This document shows, one piece after another, positions 23,751 to 33,408 of a stretch of DNA of 40,871 nucleotides. Position 1 is the first letter of the stretch. The number at the start of each line of letters is the position of its first letter. The notes beneath the pieces are model-generated. The model had not been told where the DNA came from. It saw only the letters and a list, made by a program, of their open reading frames with translations, and did not search any database. Source of the DNA: Sphingobium chungbukense (GTDB lineage: Bacteria > Pseudomonadota > Alphaproteobacteria > Sphingomonadales > Sphingomonadaceae). The DNA lies in the NCBI RefSeq assembly GCF_001005725.1, contig NZ_LBIC01000002.1, positions 1 through 40,871 on the forward strand, read 5' to 3'. The position numbers and the translations under genes were made by a program.

Positions 23751-23796
23751 GCATCGTACGCAAAAGTGGGAACCGGTTTTGCGCTTAAAGCGATGC
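23751..23796. repeat. mosaic palindromic repeat directly after the ROK stop codon
   Basis: GCATCG (23751-23756) pairs with CGATGC (23791-23796), and inside it CGCAAAA (23759-23765) pairs with TTTTGCG (23777-23783) around GTGGGAACCGG. The AAAGTGGGAACCGGTTTT core is of a type seen widely in alphaproteobacterial intergenic repeats. A structurally similar unit follows the stop at 40531, and both end in an ACAAAA run. It may help end transcription or protect the mRNA end. Confidence 0.65.
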
Positions 23797-23905
23797 GACA
23801 ACAAAAGCTGAGAGCGCGCGGCTTGCGTATGATTTAACGCAGCGCGCTCCAGCGTTGCGCCAAAGGACGCGGGGAACCCGCCTTTCCTTCCGCCTCCTTC
23901 GCGCC

Positions 23906-24901
<996 letters not shown>

Positions 24902-25017
24902 TGCCAAGGCACCTCAACTGGTGACGCAGCCTGCCGCGCCCCGCGATTCTGGTTCAAACTTATCCTATGATAATGGCTTGGCGAGGCTTAACAAAGGTTT
25001 GGCGGCGGTGATCCGTC

Positions 25018-25290
25018 TTATTCCTCGCCGAACTTGTCCTCGACCAGAGTCACCAGCTTGCCCAGCGAATCGGCTGCTTCCGGGCCGGTCGCGCTGATGG
25101 TGATGCTGTCGCCCATCGCCGCGCCCAGCATCATCAGGCCCATGATGGAGGTTCCCGTGACTTCGCTGCCGTCCTTGCGCACGGTGATCTGCGCGGGCAG
25201 GCCGCTGGCCAGGGTCACGAATTTCGCGCTGGCACGGGCGTGGAGGCCGCGCCGGTTACTGATCCTGACTTCCTGGCTGATTTCGCTCAT
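25018..25290 (-). CDS. ptsH: phosphocarrier protein HPr (NPr type)
   Basis: 90 residues. The phosphorylatable histidine lies in RRGLHARASAKF (H17), and GTSIMGLMMLGAAMGD is the region around the regulatory serine that HprK recognises. Its start overlaps the EIIA stop (ATGA), so the two are translated together. In alphaproteobacteria lacking sugar-transport PTS, this protein passes phosphate from EI-Ntr to EIIA proteins as part of a regulatory relay. It is the last gene of the - strand run rapZ - EIIA - ptsH. Confidence 0.95.
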   Translation of the reverse strand: MSEISQEVRISNRRGLHARASAKFVTLASGLPAQITVRKDGSEVTGTSIMGLMMLGAAMGDSITISATGPEAADSLGKLVTLVEDKFGEE

Positions 25291-25691
25291 GTGGTGCTGC
25301 CCAACAGTTCCGACGCTACGCTGATATATTTCTGACCCGCTTCCCGCGCAGCGGCGACGGCCTGACGCACGTCCATCACCTTGCGGGCGCTTTCCAGGCG
25401 TATCAGCATGGGCAGGTTGATGCCCGCGATCACCTCGATCTCGCCTGCCTTTAGCAGCGAAATGGCGAGATTCGACGGAGTGCCGCCAAACAGGTCGGTC
25501 AGCAGGATCACACCCGATCCGTCATTGACGCGGGCAACCGCGTCCGCGATGTCGGCGCGACGCATCTCCATGTCGTCCTCGGGGCCGATGCAGATGGTCT
25601 CGATCTGCTGCTGCGGACCGACCACATGCTCCATCGCCACGACGAATTCCGTCGCCAGCGCCCCATGGGTGACGAGTACCAGTCCAATCAT
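25287..25691 (-). CDS. PTS EIIA component, mannose family
   Basis: 134 residues from ATG 25691; a GTG at 25709 would add six. MIGLVLVTHGALA places the phosphorylated histidine at residue 9, followed by the EIIA-Man landmarks LLTDLFGGTPSNLA and INLPMLIRL. No EIIB/EIIC/EIID genes are nearby, so it is a regulatory EIIA, as is usual in alphaproteobacteria, and not part of a mannose permease. It takes phosphate from the HPr encoded next to it. It overlaps ptsH by four bases and follows rapZ by about 32 bases. Confidence 0.93.
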   Translation of the reverse strand: MIGLVLVTHGALATEFVVAMEHVVGPQQQIETICIGPEDDMEMRRADIADAVARVNDGSGVILLTDLFGGTPSNLAISLLKAGEIEVIAGINLPMLIRLESARKVMDVRQAVAAAREAGQKYISVASELLGSTT

Positions 25692-25723
25692 CTTGCTTAC
25701 GTGGCCCACCTGTTTTTCATGGA

Positions 25724-26656
25724 TTACGCTTTCGGGCCTCCCGGTTCGCGCTTCTCCAGGGCGTCCTGGGGCGCTGATTCCATATTGCGGTGCGAGACCG
25801 TGGGCGAAAAGCCCGCATCTTGCAAGTATCTGGCGACGCGTTCTGCCACATGGACCGAACGATGCCGGCCGCCCGTACAGCCGAACGCCACGGTAACATA
25901 GCTTTTTCCGCCCTCGGCATAACGGGGCAGCAGCAGCGTCAGCAATTGTTCGATCCGCCCGACGGCCTTTTCATAGGCCGGATCGTCCATGATATAGGCG
26001 GCGACATCGGGATCGAGGCCGGTCTTCGGCCGCAGCGCTTCCTCCCAATGCGGATTGCGCAGGAACCGCATGTCGAACATCAGGTCGGCACTCAGCGGTA
26101 CGCCGCGCGAATAGCCGAAGGACATGATCGTCAGCACCGGGTCCGACAGCCCGTCGCGTGAGAAACGGTTGCGGATTTCCTGCTGCAAGGCGTTGCTGGT
26201 GAGGCTGCTGGTGTCGATCACCTGATTGGCCCAGCGGCGCAGCGGCTCGGTCAGTTCGCGCTCGCGGGCGATGCCGTGGGCGGCGGGACGGTCGGTCGCC
26301 AACGGATGACGGCGGCGCGTCTCGGCAAAGCGCCGTTCCAGCTCCGCATCCGAACAGTCGAGGAACAGCGTCTCGACATCATGGCCGTGGCGGGATCGCA
26401 ATGCCTTGATACGCTGCGCTATGGCGGCCGCGTCGAAGCCGCGCGTCCGTGCGTCGATGCCCAGCGCCAGCGGCCGGTCGGTCCCCTCGTCATGCCCCTC
26501 GGGCAGGGGCGTGTCGAGCAGCCGGTCGAGCAGCACCAGCGGCAGATTGTCGACCACTTCCCAGCCCATATCCTCCAGCGTCTTGAGCGCCGTGGTCTTG
26601 CCGGCGCCAGACAGGCCGGAAACGAGCAATATGGTCTTTGGTGTTTCGAAACTCAT
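25724..26656 (-). CDS. rapZ: RNase adapter protein RapZ
   Basis: 310 residues, slightly longer than the usual 285-295. The N-terminal P-loop GLSGAGKTT (14-22) and the C-terminal blocks SFGYSRGVPLSADLMFDMRF, LRNPHW and FGCTGGRHRSV are diagnostic. In E. coli RapZ binds UDP-GlcNAc-pathway metabolites and guides RNase E to the GlmZ RNA; in alphaproteobacteria its RNA partners are less known. Its start overlaps the hprK stop by four bases (ATGA), placing it in the PTS regulatory operon. The last residues (SAPQDALEKREPGGPKA) are an unconserved tail. Confidence 0.95.
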   Translation of the reverse strand: MSFETPKTILLVSGLSGAGKTTALKTLEDMGWEVVDNLPLVLLDRLLDTPLPEGHDEGTDRPLALGIDARTRGFDAAAIAQRIKALRSRHGHDVETLFLDCSDAELERRFAETRRRHPLATDRPAAHGIARERELTEPLRRWANQVIDTSSLTSNALQQEIRNRFSRDGLSDPVLTIMSFGYSRGVPLSADLMFDMRFLRNPHWEEALRPKTGLDPDVAAYIMDDPAYEKAVGRIEQLLTLLLPRYAEGGKSYVTVAFGCTGGRHRSVHVAERVARYLQDAGFSPTVSHRNMESAPQDALEKREPGGPKA

Positions 26657-27102
26657 GATGGACCGACGCTCTTCAGGCCCATGTTCCTGAGCGCGAGCTC
26701 GACCTTGATCGGGGCGGAGGCTTCGAACGGCGCGAGTTGCACGACAGGCACATCGACACCGGCCATGGCCCGCATCGCCGGCTCCAGCGGCATGCGCTCG
26801 ACCGCGTCGCTCAGGTCCACGGCCAGCGCGACGGGGGCATTGTCCGCATGCGGCATGTCGACCAGGCCCAGGCCGCGGACTTCCATCATGCCGACGATCC
26901 GGTCGGGCGCGCGGGCGAACAGCCGGCCCTCGATCGCAAGCACGCGGGTATAGTCGTCGCTGACCAGCACGGCGCCGCGATCGATCAGGCGCAGTGCCAG
27001 GTCCGATTTGCCCATGCCGCTGGGGCCGCAGAGCAGCACAGCCTGACCGTCGATCGCCACGCTGGTTGCATGAAGGGTTTCGGAAGAAGGTGTCGACGCC
27101 AT
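26653..27102 (-). CDS. hprK: HPr kinase/phosphorylase, short alphaproteobacterial form
   Basis: 149 residues from ATG 27102. Only the catalytic domain is present, as is normal in alphaproteobacteria, where the N-terminal half found in Firmicutes is missing. The P-loop is GPSGMGKSD (26-34), followed by RGAVLVSDDYTRV and MMEVRGLGLVDMP, which matches the HprK signature. It phosphorylates HPr on the regulatory serine and links PTS state to ChvG-ChvI, whose genes lie just upstream on the same strand. The 158-base gap to chvG contains a partial palindromic repeat. Confidence 0.93.
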   Translation of the reverse strand: MASTPSSETLHATSVAIDGQAVLLCGPSGMGKSDLALRLIDRGAVLVSDDYTRVLAIEGRLFARAPDRIVGMMEVRGLGLVDMPHADNAPVALAVDLSDAVERMPLEPAMRAMAGVDVPVVQLAPFEASAPIKVELALRNMGLKSVGPS

Positions 27103-27233
27103 GTTCAAACTTATCGTTTCGTCGCCATACTAGCTCTTGTTGGCGCTGGTGGGAATCGAATTAACCGGGACGGTCTCATTATGGCGCACTTTGCGGGTTG
27201 GCGGGAAATGCGCATTTTCCGTCATTATCTTCC

Positions 27234-27255
27234 CGTCACCCGGGGTTGATCCCGG
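27234..27255. repeat. partial REP-like palindrome
   Basis: CGTCACCCGGGGTTGATCCCGG: CCGGG (27240-27244) and CCCGG (27251-27255) flank a short loop, but the closing GTGACG expected from the similar unit at 33274-33300 is missing. It lies between hprK and chvG. Confidence 0.35.
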
Positions 27256-27260
27256 CAAAT

Positions 27261-28856
27261 CTATTCCGAAACGATGCCGGGGTCGCGTTCCACCGCCATG
27301 GGCAGGCGCATGATGAAGCAGGCGCCGCTTTGCGCATCCTGGCGGTCCGCGATGCTGATCTTGCCCTGATGTCCCTCCACGATCGAACGGGCGATGGCGA
27401 GGCCCAGGCCCGAATGTTTGCCGAACGCCTCATTTTCGGGGCGCACGCTGTGGAAGCGACGGAAGACATGTTCCCGTTCGGATTCGGGGACGCCCGGACC
27501 CTGATCCTCGACGCTGACCAGCACTTCATTGTCCGCCACGGTCGCGACGATCTGGACCAGGCCGCCGTCGGGGGAGAAGGACACGGCATTGTCGATGAGG
27601 TTGTCGAGCACGCGGATGATCCGCTGCTCCTCGCCCAGCACCACCGCGACATTCTTGCGCGGGCGGGCGAAGGCCAGGCGCACGCCCCGGGGGACGCCGC
27701 GCGCTTCGCGGGCGACGACCATCCTCTCGATCAGCAGGCCAAGGTCGATCGGCTCGAACCGGGTGCGCGACAATTGGGCGTCGATGCGGGACGCTTCGGC
27801 AATGTCCGTGACGAGCCGGTCGAGCCGCCGCACATCGTCCTGCGCGATCGCCATCAACTGGGCGCGCAGCTCCGGCTTGTCCACCCGGTCGAGCGCGTCG
27901 AGCGCCGACCGCAGCGAGGCGATGGGGTTCTTGAGTTCATGGCTGACATCGGCGGCGAAGGCGTCGGTCGCGTCGATCCGCTGGCGCAGCGCATGGCTCA
28001 TGTCGGAGAGGGCGCGGGCCAGCATGCCGATCTCGTCGCGCCGGTCGGGCAGGCGCGGCACGGTGACTTCGCGCGCCCGGCCGAGGCGCACCCGCACCGC
28101 CGCGCGGGCGAGGCGCTGCAACGGTTGCACGATGGTCCGGGCGAGAAAGAGCGAGAGCAGCACCGACGCCAGTACCGCCGCAGCCAGCACCATGCCCAGG
28201 CGGAACCGCTCCGCCCGGACGATTCGCGTGATGTCGCGGGCGTTTTCGGTGGCGAGCAGGCTGGTGCCATCCTTCATGTTCACCGCGGCGGAAATCATGA
28301 AGGTGCGGTCGGGCGCATAGCGGTTCATCGCCTGCATCCGGCCGGTTCGGCGCGCCTCCACCAGTTCGGGCCAGGTTTGCGCCCGGTCGACCGCAGGTTC
28401 CTCGAAATTCGGCGGGCGGTCGGCGGAAACGATGCGGTCGATCGCCTTGTCGAGGAAGCGGGCGACATGGCGCTGCCATTCCTCCTCCTCCGGCAGGCGC
28501 AGGCGATAGCGCGGCGCGTTCATGGTGAAGCTGTCCGCGATCAGCGTGCCCTGCGCATCATAGCGCCGGACGCGATCCTCCGTCTGGCGGGAATAGGCGG
28601 CGATCAGGGCATTCTGCCGGTCGGCGGGCGCATTTTCCAGGCCGATCGCCAGCAATTGGAGTTCCCGCGCCGACTGTTGCAGCCGATCATCGACGATGCG
28701 TGTGCGATAGCTGTCGAGATAGAAGAAGCCGCCCGCCAGCAACGCCAGCGCGAACACATTGACCGCCAGGATGCGCGGGGTCAGGCTGATCCGGCCGGAC
28801 CAGCTCAACCCGGCGACCGGGTCAAACCTCTTCGGAGAAGCGGTAACCGGCGCCAT
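27261..28856 (-). CDS. chvG: sensor histidine kinase ChvG
   Basis: 531 residues from ATG 28856, which lies inside the chvI 3' end (35-base overlap); a further upstream start is rejected because it would sit deep in chvI. The first membrane helix is [20 protein letters not shown], followed by a periplasmic sensor domain, a second helix ([20 protein letters not shown]), a HAMP domain, the H-box [20 protein letters not shown], the N-box [10 protein letters not shown] and the G-boxes DQGPGVP and [16 protein letters not shown]. In rhizobia, ChvG/ExoS answers acid and envelope signals, is restrained by ExoR and activates ChvI. No exoR is in the window. Confidence 0.92.
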   Translation of the reverse strand: MAPVTASPKRFDPVAGLSWSGRISLTPRILAVNVFALALLAGGFFYLDSYRTRIVDDRLQQSARELQLLAIGLENAPADRQNALIAAYSRQTEDRVRRYDAQGTLIADSFTMNAPRYRLRLPEEEEWQRHVARFLDKAIDRIVSADRPPNFEEPAVDRAQTWPELVEARRTGRMQAMNRYAPDRTFMISAAVNMKDGTSLLATENARDITRIVRAERFRLGMVLAAAVLASVLLSLFLARTIVQPLQRLARAAVRVRLGRAREVTVPRLPDRRDEIGMLARALSDMSHALRQRIDATDAFAADVSHELKNPIASLRSALDALDRVDKPELRAQLMAIAQDDVRRLDRLVTDIAEASRIDAQLSRTRFEPIDLGLLIERMVVAREARGVPRGVRLAFARPRKNVAVVLGEEQRIIRVLDNLIDNAVSFSPDGGLVQIVATVADNEVLVSVEDQGPGVPESEREHVFRRFHSVRPENEAFGKHSGLGLAIARSIVEGHQGKISIADRQDAQSGACFIMRLPMAVERDPGIVSE

Positions 28857-29529
28857 ATAATGTGTCGATCGCGTTGAATTCGGTGTCGACTTCGCGGAAC
28901 TTGCGGCGCAGTCGCTTGATGTGACTGTCGATGGTGCGGTCGTCGACATAGACATCGTCCTGATAGGCCGCGTCCATCAACTGGTTGCGGTTCTTGACCA
29001 CGCCGGGGCGCGCGGCCAGCGTTTCCAGGATCAGGAATTCGGTGACGGTCAGCGTCACGTCGCGGCCCATCCATTTCACGCGGTGGCGCGCCGGGTCCAT
29101 CTCCAGCCGGCCGCGCACGATCGGTTCGGCGACCGGCTCGTCGGGCGCGGCGTCGACCCGGCGCGCCTCCGCCCGGCGCAGGATCGCCCGGATGCGGGCG
29201 ATCAGCAGCCGTTGGGAAAAGGGCTTGCTGATATAGTCGTCGGCTCCCATGGCCAGGCCCAGCGCCTCGTCCAGCTCATCGGCCTTGGACGTCAGGAAGA
29301 TGACCGGCATCTGGCTCTTCTCGCGCAGCCGCCGCAACAGTTCCAGCCCGTCCATGCGGGGCATCTTGATGTCGAACACGGCGAGGTCGGCCGGGTTTTC
29401 GACCAGGGCCTTCAGCGCCGCTTCCGGGTCGGAATAGAGGCGCGTCAGGAACCCTTCCGTCTGCAACGCGATGGATACAGAGGTCAGGATATTCTTGTCA
29501 TCGTCCACCAGAGCGATGGTTGCGGTCAT
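28822..29529 (-). CDS. chvI: response regulator ChvI (OmpR family)
   Basis: 235 residues. The receiver domain has the acidic pair LVDDDKN, the phosphorylation site in [12 protein letters not shown] (D53), T in IFLTSKAD and K in YISKPF. The C-terminal winged helix ([48 protein letters not shown]) fits ChvI closely. It is the partner of the downstream ChvG. In Agrobacterium and Sinorhizobium, ChvI governs envelope polysaccharide genes and pckA, which is transcribed divergently here. Control of pckA is therefore plausible but not shown by the sequence. Confidence 0.95.
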   Translation of the reverse strand: MTATIALVDDDKNILTSVSIALQTEGFLTRLYSDPEAALKALVENPADLAVFDIKMPRMDGLELLRRLREKSQMPVIFLTSKADELDEALGLAMGADDYISKPFSQRLLIARIRAILRRAEARRVDAAPDEPVAEPIVRGRLEMDPARHRVKWMGRDVTLTVTEFLILETLAARPGVVKNRNQLMDAAYQDDVYVDDRTIDSHIKRLRRKFREVDTEFNAIDTLYGAGYRFSEEV

Positions 29530-29821
29530 GCTGTGTCCCGGAAAATCTTCGGCATGGGAATGCCCCTGCGTTAGACGATGGCGGCTCCCCCCGCAAGGAA
29601 GGTCCGTTGGGGCGGGTTATGCGGCGTAGCCATGGGAATTCGGGATAAATGCCGCAGTTGTGGCCTTTTCCGGGGTTTGACGCACCTACCGCAAAGGCTT
29701 ATGCCCGCTTTGTCTGCAGCAAATGGCGCCATGCGGTCCGAAGATCGCGGCGTCGAGAGGCGGACCGGTCGTAAGCATGATAAGATGGCGGCCGGACATA
29801 ATGATATTCAGGAGCAAAGGC
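29530..29821. promoter_or_regulatory. divergent control region chvI / pckA
   Basis: 292 bases without a gene between the starts of chvI (-) and pckA (+), so it must hold promoters for both. I could not point to convincing -35/-10 boxes or a repeated ChvI site. Near pckA, AGGAG stands seven bases before the GTG at 29822 and decides that start. Confidence 0.5.
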
Positions 29822-31417
29822 GTGCAGGCCAAATCCTCGTTCACCCTCGATCAGCAGGGCATTTCCACCAGCGCCCTTCAGTACTGGAATCTGGGCACTG
29901 CGCCCCTCGTCGAAGCCGCGCTCACCAATGGCGAAGGCATATTGGCCAAGGACGGCCCGCTGGTCGTCAAGACCGGCAAGCATACCGGCCGGTCGGCCAG
30001 CGACAAATTCATCGTCAAGGATGCGGAAACCGAATCCACCGTCTGGTGGGGCAAGACCAACGTGCCCATGACGCCGGAGCATTTCGCGGCTCTGAAGGCC
30101 GATTTCTTCGCCGCGCTGGGGCAGAAGGACAAGCTCTACGTCGCCGACCTGTATGGCGGGTCGCAGCCGGAACATCGCGTCAATGTGCGCGTCATCAACG
30201 AACTGGCCTGGCACAACCTGTTCATCCGGACCCTGCTGGTCCGTCCGGGCGCGGATGAGCTGGCCGGTTTCACGCCGGAATACACGATCATCGACCTGCC
30301 GACCTTCAAGGCCGATCCTGCCCGCCACGGCAGCCGTAGCGAGACGGTGATCGCGGTCAACTTCACCGAGAAGCTGATCCTGATCGGCGGCACCCGCTAT
30401 GCTGGCGAGATGAAGAAGTCGGTGTTCGGCATCCTCAACTATCTGCTGCCGACCCATGGCGTGATGCCGATGCATTGTTCCGCCAATATCGGCCCCAACG
30501 GCGACACCGCGGTATTCTTCGGCCTGTCGGGCACCGGCAAGACCACGCTGTCGGCTGATGCTTCCCGGACCCTCATCGGCGATGACGAGCATGGCTGGTC
30601 GGACACCGCCGTCTTCAATTTCGAGGGCGGCTGCTATGCCAAGATGATCAACCTGTCGGCCGAAGCCGAGCCGGAGATCTTCGCCACCACCAAGCGGTTC
30701 GGCACGGTGCTGGAAAATGTCGTGATCGACGAGGAAACCCGCGAGATCGACCTGGACGACAACAGCCTGGCCGAAAACAGCCGCGGTTCCTATCCGATCG
30801 ACTTCATCCCGAACGCGTCGGAAAAGAATCTGGGGCCGGTGCCCAAGAACATCATCTTCCTGACCGCCGACGCTTACGGGGTATTGCCGCCGATCGCGCG
30901 GCTGACGCCGGATCAGGCCATGTACCACTTCCTCTCGGGCTATACCGCGCGCGTTGCGGGGACCGAGATCGGCGTGACGGAGCCTTCGGCGACCTTCTCG
31001 ACCTGCTTTGGCGCGCCCTTCATGCCGCGTCATCCGTCGGTCTACGGCAATCTGCTGAAGGAACGGATCAACAAGGGCGGCGTCACCTGCTGGCTCGTGA
31101 ACACCGGCTGGACCGGCGGCAAATATGGCGTCGGCAAACGCATGCCGATCAAGGTGACTCGCGCCCTGCTCAATGCGGCGCTCGACGGCAGCCTCAACAG
31201 CGCCGAGTTCCGCACCGATCCGAATTTCGGCTTCCAGGTGCCGGTGGCGGTGCCGGGCGTCGATGCGACGATCCTCGATCCGCGCGCGACCTGGGCCGAC
31301 AAGACGGCCTATGACGAGACCGCCGGCAAGCTGGTGAAGCAGTTCGTCGATAATTTCGCCCAGTTCGAGGATCATGTCGACGCATCGGTGCGCGATGCGG
31401 CGCTGACCGCCGCCTGA
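29822..31417 (+). CDS. pckA: phosphoenolpyruvate carboxykinase (ATP)
   Basis: 531 residues from GTG 29822, chosen for its AGGAG site and the normal family length; ATGs further upstream in frame would add an unconserved tail. It decarboxylates and phosphorylates oxaloacetate to PEP, the entry step of gluconeogenesis. The P-loop [11 protein letters not shown], the metal-binding [22 protein letters not shown] near the N-terminus (oxaloacetate-binding arginine), and [17 protein letters not shown] are all intact. It is followed by a clear terminator and so forms a single-gene unit. Its place beside chvI-chvG-hprK is a conserved alphaproteobacterial order. Confidence 0.97.
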   Translation: MQAKSSFTLDQQGISTSALQYWNLGTAPLVEAALTNGEGILAKDGPLVVKTGKHTGRSASDKFIVKDAETESTVWWGKTNVPMTPEHFAALKADFFAALGQKDKLYVADLYGGSQPEHRVNVRVINELAWHNLFIRTLLVRPGADELAGFTPEYTIIDLPTFKADPARHGSRSETVIAVNFTEKLILIGGTRYAGEMKKSVFGILNYLLPTHGVMPMHCSANIGPNGDTAVFFGLSGTGKTTLSADASRTLIGDDEHGWSDTAVFNFEGGCYAKMINLSAEAEPEIFATTKRFGTVLENVVIDEETREIDLDDNSLAENSRGSYPIDFIPNASEKNLGPVPKNIIFLTADAYGVLPPIARLTPDQAMYHFLSGYTARVAGTEIGVTEPSATFSTCFGAPFMPRHPSVYGNLLKERINKGGVTCWLVNTGWTGGKYGVGKRMPIKVTRALLNAALDGSLNSAEFRTDPNFGFQVPVAVPGVDATILDPRATWADKTAYDETAGKLVKQFVDNFAQFEDHVDASVRDAALTAA

Positions 31418-31437
31418 CAGCGCAGCGATCCGTAACG

Positions 31438-31472
31438 AAAGGGGCCGGGGGAGCGATCTTCCGGCCTCTTTT
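31438..31472 (+). terminator. Rho-independent terminator of pckA
   Basis: AAAGGGGCCGG pairs with CCGGCCTCTTT (one G-T pair) around a 12-base loop, ending in TTTT, 21 bases after the pckA stop. Confidence 0.85.
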
Positions 31473-31531
31473 GCTTTCTGTTGCCGGCGCGCAATGCTAT
31501 CCTGCATCGAATTTTCAGCGGGATATGAGCT

Positions 31532-31849
31532 ATGGCACTATTTGACGATTTGCTGGGCAATATGGGCGGTCTGGAAGCGGTTGCCGCGAAGATCGGCCTT
31601 CAGCCGGATCAGATGCAGGCGCTGATGAGCGAAATCGGCGGCAAGATCGCGTCGGGCGAAACCGATGTCGCAGCGTTGGCGACGACGGCGGCGGAGCATG
31701 GCGTGTCGGCGGACAAATTGCAGGAACTTTTCGCGCATTTCGGTGGGCCGGAAGCCATATTGTCGAAGATTGGCGGGTTGTTCGACCGGGACGGCGACGG
31801 CAATCCGCTCAACGAACTGGGCAATCTGGCGAAGGGATTGTTCGGCTGA
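31532..31849 (+). CDS. small DUF937-like protein
   Basis: 105 residues, acidic and alanine/glycine/leucine-rich. The layout is two similar helical parts (LGNMGGLEAVAAKIGLQPDQ ... LFAHFGGPEAILSKIGGLF) followed by DRDGDGNPLNELGNLAKGLF. The repeated LGxMGG / IGGLF pattern resembles YidB/DUF937 proteins of unknown function. The DxDxDG stretch looks like a lone EF-hand-type calcium loop (DRDGDGNPLNE), although a single one may not bind. There is no signal peptide or membrane segment. It stands alone after the pckA terminator. Confidence 0.7.
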   Translation: MALFDDLLGNMGGLEAVAAKIGLQPDQMQALMSEIGGKIASGETDVAALATTAAEHGVSADKLQELFAHFGGPEAILSKIGGLFDRDGDGNPLNELGNLAKGLFG

Positions 31850-32355
31850 GGGGCCTTCGGGCAGGTTTTGTCGGTGGGCGAGCGTCATTTTGCAATATCG
31901 TACAATAATACCCTGCTTTAGGTATGCCTTTGGATAGATAAACGGCTATGGGCCTGCCTTGGGGACGGACGCCTGTGGCGATCGTGCAAGGGGAAGCGAC
32001 CATGATCGGGGAGATGTTGCGGGGCGGCGCTGCCCTTGTGGCGATATTGAGTGTCCACTATCCGATGAAGGAAGGCCCGATGGATGAACGCGGGCAGGAC
32101 GGAGCCTGTGCGAGCGGCGGCACAAGTGTTCGCTTGTCGCCACCGGGCGGTTTCCCCTGCTGCGTCCCTGCCCGCCGGGTGAATCCGCGCACCTGCCCGC
32201 GCGCCTGATCGCCAGCTTTCGCGGCGACAAGTTTTTTTCGCCTTGCCTTCGCGCGGCCCAGGGGGCATTCGCGCTGCATAGCTTATTGCGAAGCCCACGC
32301 AACTGGCGCTCCCTTCGAGCGTCGGCGGTTCGTGGATTTGGCAGGGGAAAAGGTT
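31850..32355 (+). other. about 500 bases without a firm gene; possible small RNA or small ORF
   Basis: A + strand frame from ATG 31948 to TGA 32208 (86 codons) shows no domain and has a biased, proline/arginine-rich second half. It is followed at once by a weak terminator (32209-32238). A hairpin-like stretch GGCGGCACAAG ... CTTGTCGCC lies near 32113-32143, and an AT-rich segment at 31893-31943 (with TACAAT) could hold a promoter. These fit a short transcript, coding or not, but none is decisive. Confidence 0.3.
32209..32238 (+). terminator. weak Rho-independent terminator
   Basis: TCGCC (32209-32213) pairs with GGCGA (32223-32227) over a nine-base loop, followed by CAAG and seven T. The stem is short but the T-run is good. 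No recognised gene ends just before it. Confidence 0.45.
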
Positions 32356-33171
32356 TTGAACGACGTGACCATCGAAAAGCCGGTACTGGAACCGACCGGC
32401 GCGCTCTCCGTGGAAACCGTGCTGTCGGTGAAGCACTGGAACGAGCATCTGTTCAGCTTCCGCATCACGCGGCCGGCCAGCTTCCGTTTCCGTTCGGGCG
32501 AATTCGTGATGATCGGTTTGCAGGGCGACAACGGCAAGCCGCTGCTGCGCGCTTATTCTGTCGCCAGCCCCGCCTGGGACGAGGAACTGGAGTTCCTGTC
32601 GATCAAGGTGCAGGACGGTCCGCTGACGTCGAAGTTGCAACTGATCCAGCCGGGCGACCAGATCTATCTCGGCCGCAAGCCGACCGGCACGCTGGTGACG
32701 GACGCGCTGCTGCCGGGCAAGCGGTTGTTCATGCTGTCGACCGGCACGGGGCTGGCGCCCTTCCTCAGCCTGGCGCGCGACCCCGACGTCTATGAATTTT
32801 ACGAGCAGGTCGTGGTGGTCCATTCGGTCCGCCGGGTCAGCGATCTCGCCTTCCATGACGAGCTGACCGGCAAGCTGGCGGAAGACCCACTGGTGTCGGA
32901 GCAGGCGGCGGCGCAGTTCCATTATGTACCGACCGTGACGCGCGAGCCGTTCCGCAACAATGTCCGCATCGACAAGTTGGTCGAAAGCGGCGCGCTGTTC
33001 GAGGGCATAGCGGGCGAGGCGAAATTCGATCCCGAAACCGACCGGATCATGATGTGCGGGAGCATGGAGATGATCAAGCAGTTCGGCGCATGGTTCGAGG
33101 AGCATGGCTTCGTCGAAGGTTCCAACGCCGCGCCGGGTGCCTATGTGATCGAGCGGGCGTTTGTCGGCTGA
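32356..33171 (+). CDS. fpr: ferredoxin--NADP+ reductase
   Basis: 271 residues from TTG 32356 (AGGGG seven bases upstream); GTG at 32332 or 32365 are alternatives. VETVLSVKHWNEHLFSFRIT is the typical bacterial Fpr start. The FAD-binding RAYSVASP follows, then the NADP-binding STGTGLAPFLSLARDP and MMCGSMEMIKQFGAWFEEHG. The C-terminus is AYVIERAFVG; in this subclass the tail after the terminal aromatic residue controls FAD and NADP access. It moves electrons between NADPH and ferredoxin or flavodoxin in the cytoplasm, often in oxidative stress. It is a single-gene unit with a very strong terminator. Confidence 0.95.
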   Translation: MNDVTIEKPVLEPTGALSVETVLSVKHWNEHLFSFRITRPASFRFRSGEFVMIGLQGDNGKPLLRAYSVASPAWDEELEFLSIKVQDGPLTSKLQLIQPGDQIYLGRKPTGTLVTDALLPGKRLFMLSTGTGLAPFLSLARDPDVYEFYEQVVVVHSVRRVSDLAFHDELTGKLAEDPLVSEQAAAQFHYVPTVTREPFRNNVRIDKLVESGALFEGIAGEAKFDPETDRIMMCGSMEMIKQFGAWFEEHGFVEGSNAAPGAYVIERAFVG

Positions 33172-33188
33172 TCGTTTGATTTCATGAT

Positions 33189-33231
33189 GCAAGACAAAAG
33201 GGCCGGCGAAATGCCGGCCCTTTTGTCTTGC
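33189..33231. terminator. 19-bp perfect hairpin terminator of fpr
   Basis: GCAAGACAAAAGGGCCGGC (33189-33207) pairs exactly with 33213-33231 around GAAAT. The arms carry AAAA before and TTTT after the GC core, so it can stop transcription in both directions. Confidence 0.93.
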
Positions 33232-33273
33232 GGGACAAGGCCTGTCCTGGTCAATTTAGAAAAATGCCGTTCC

Positions 33274-33300
33274 CGTCACTGCGGATCAAGTCCGGTGACG
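33274..33300. repeat. REP-like palindrome
   Basis: CGTCAC (33274-33279) and GTGACG (33295-33300) are complementary, with GGA...TCC inside. It resembles the CGTCA-CCCGG-type intergenic palindromes of sphingomonads and the partial copy at 27234-27255. It lies between the fpr terminator and aat. Confidence 0.45.
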
Positions 33301-33408
33301 AGTGGCGACCGGCGGGAAACCACTCATTTGTGATTTTTCGAAAGTGGGCAATGGTTTGGATCAAACTCGGGCTGGCGCGTTGCGTCGTGGCGGGTTAGTC
33401 TTTCCCTG

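Noticed and set aside
27198..28877. 559-codon open frame on the + strand opposite chvG
   Set aside because: The histidine-kinase boxes are all on the - strand; the + frame is a shadow.
29699..31507. 602-codon open frame on the - strand opposite pckA
   Set aside because: pckA has all catalytic motifs. The opposite frame exists only because of codon bias at high GC.
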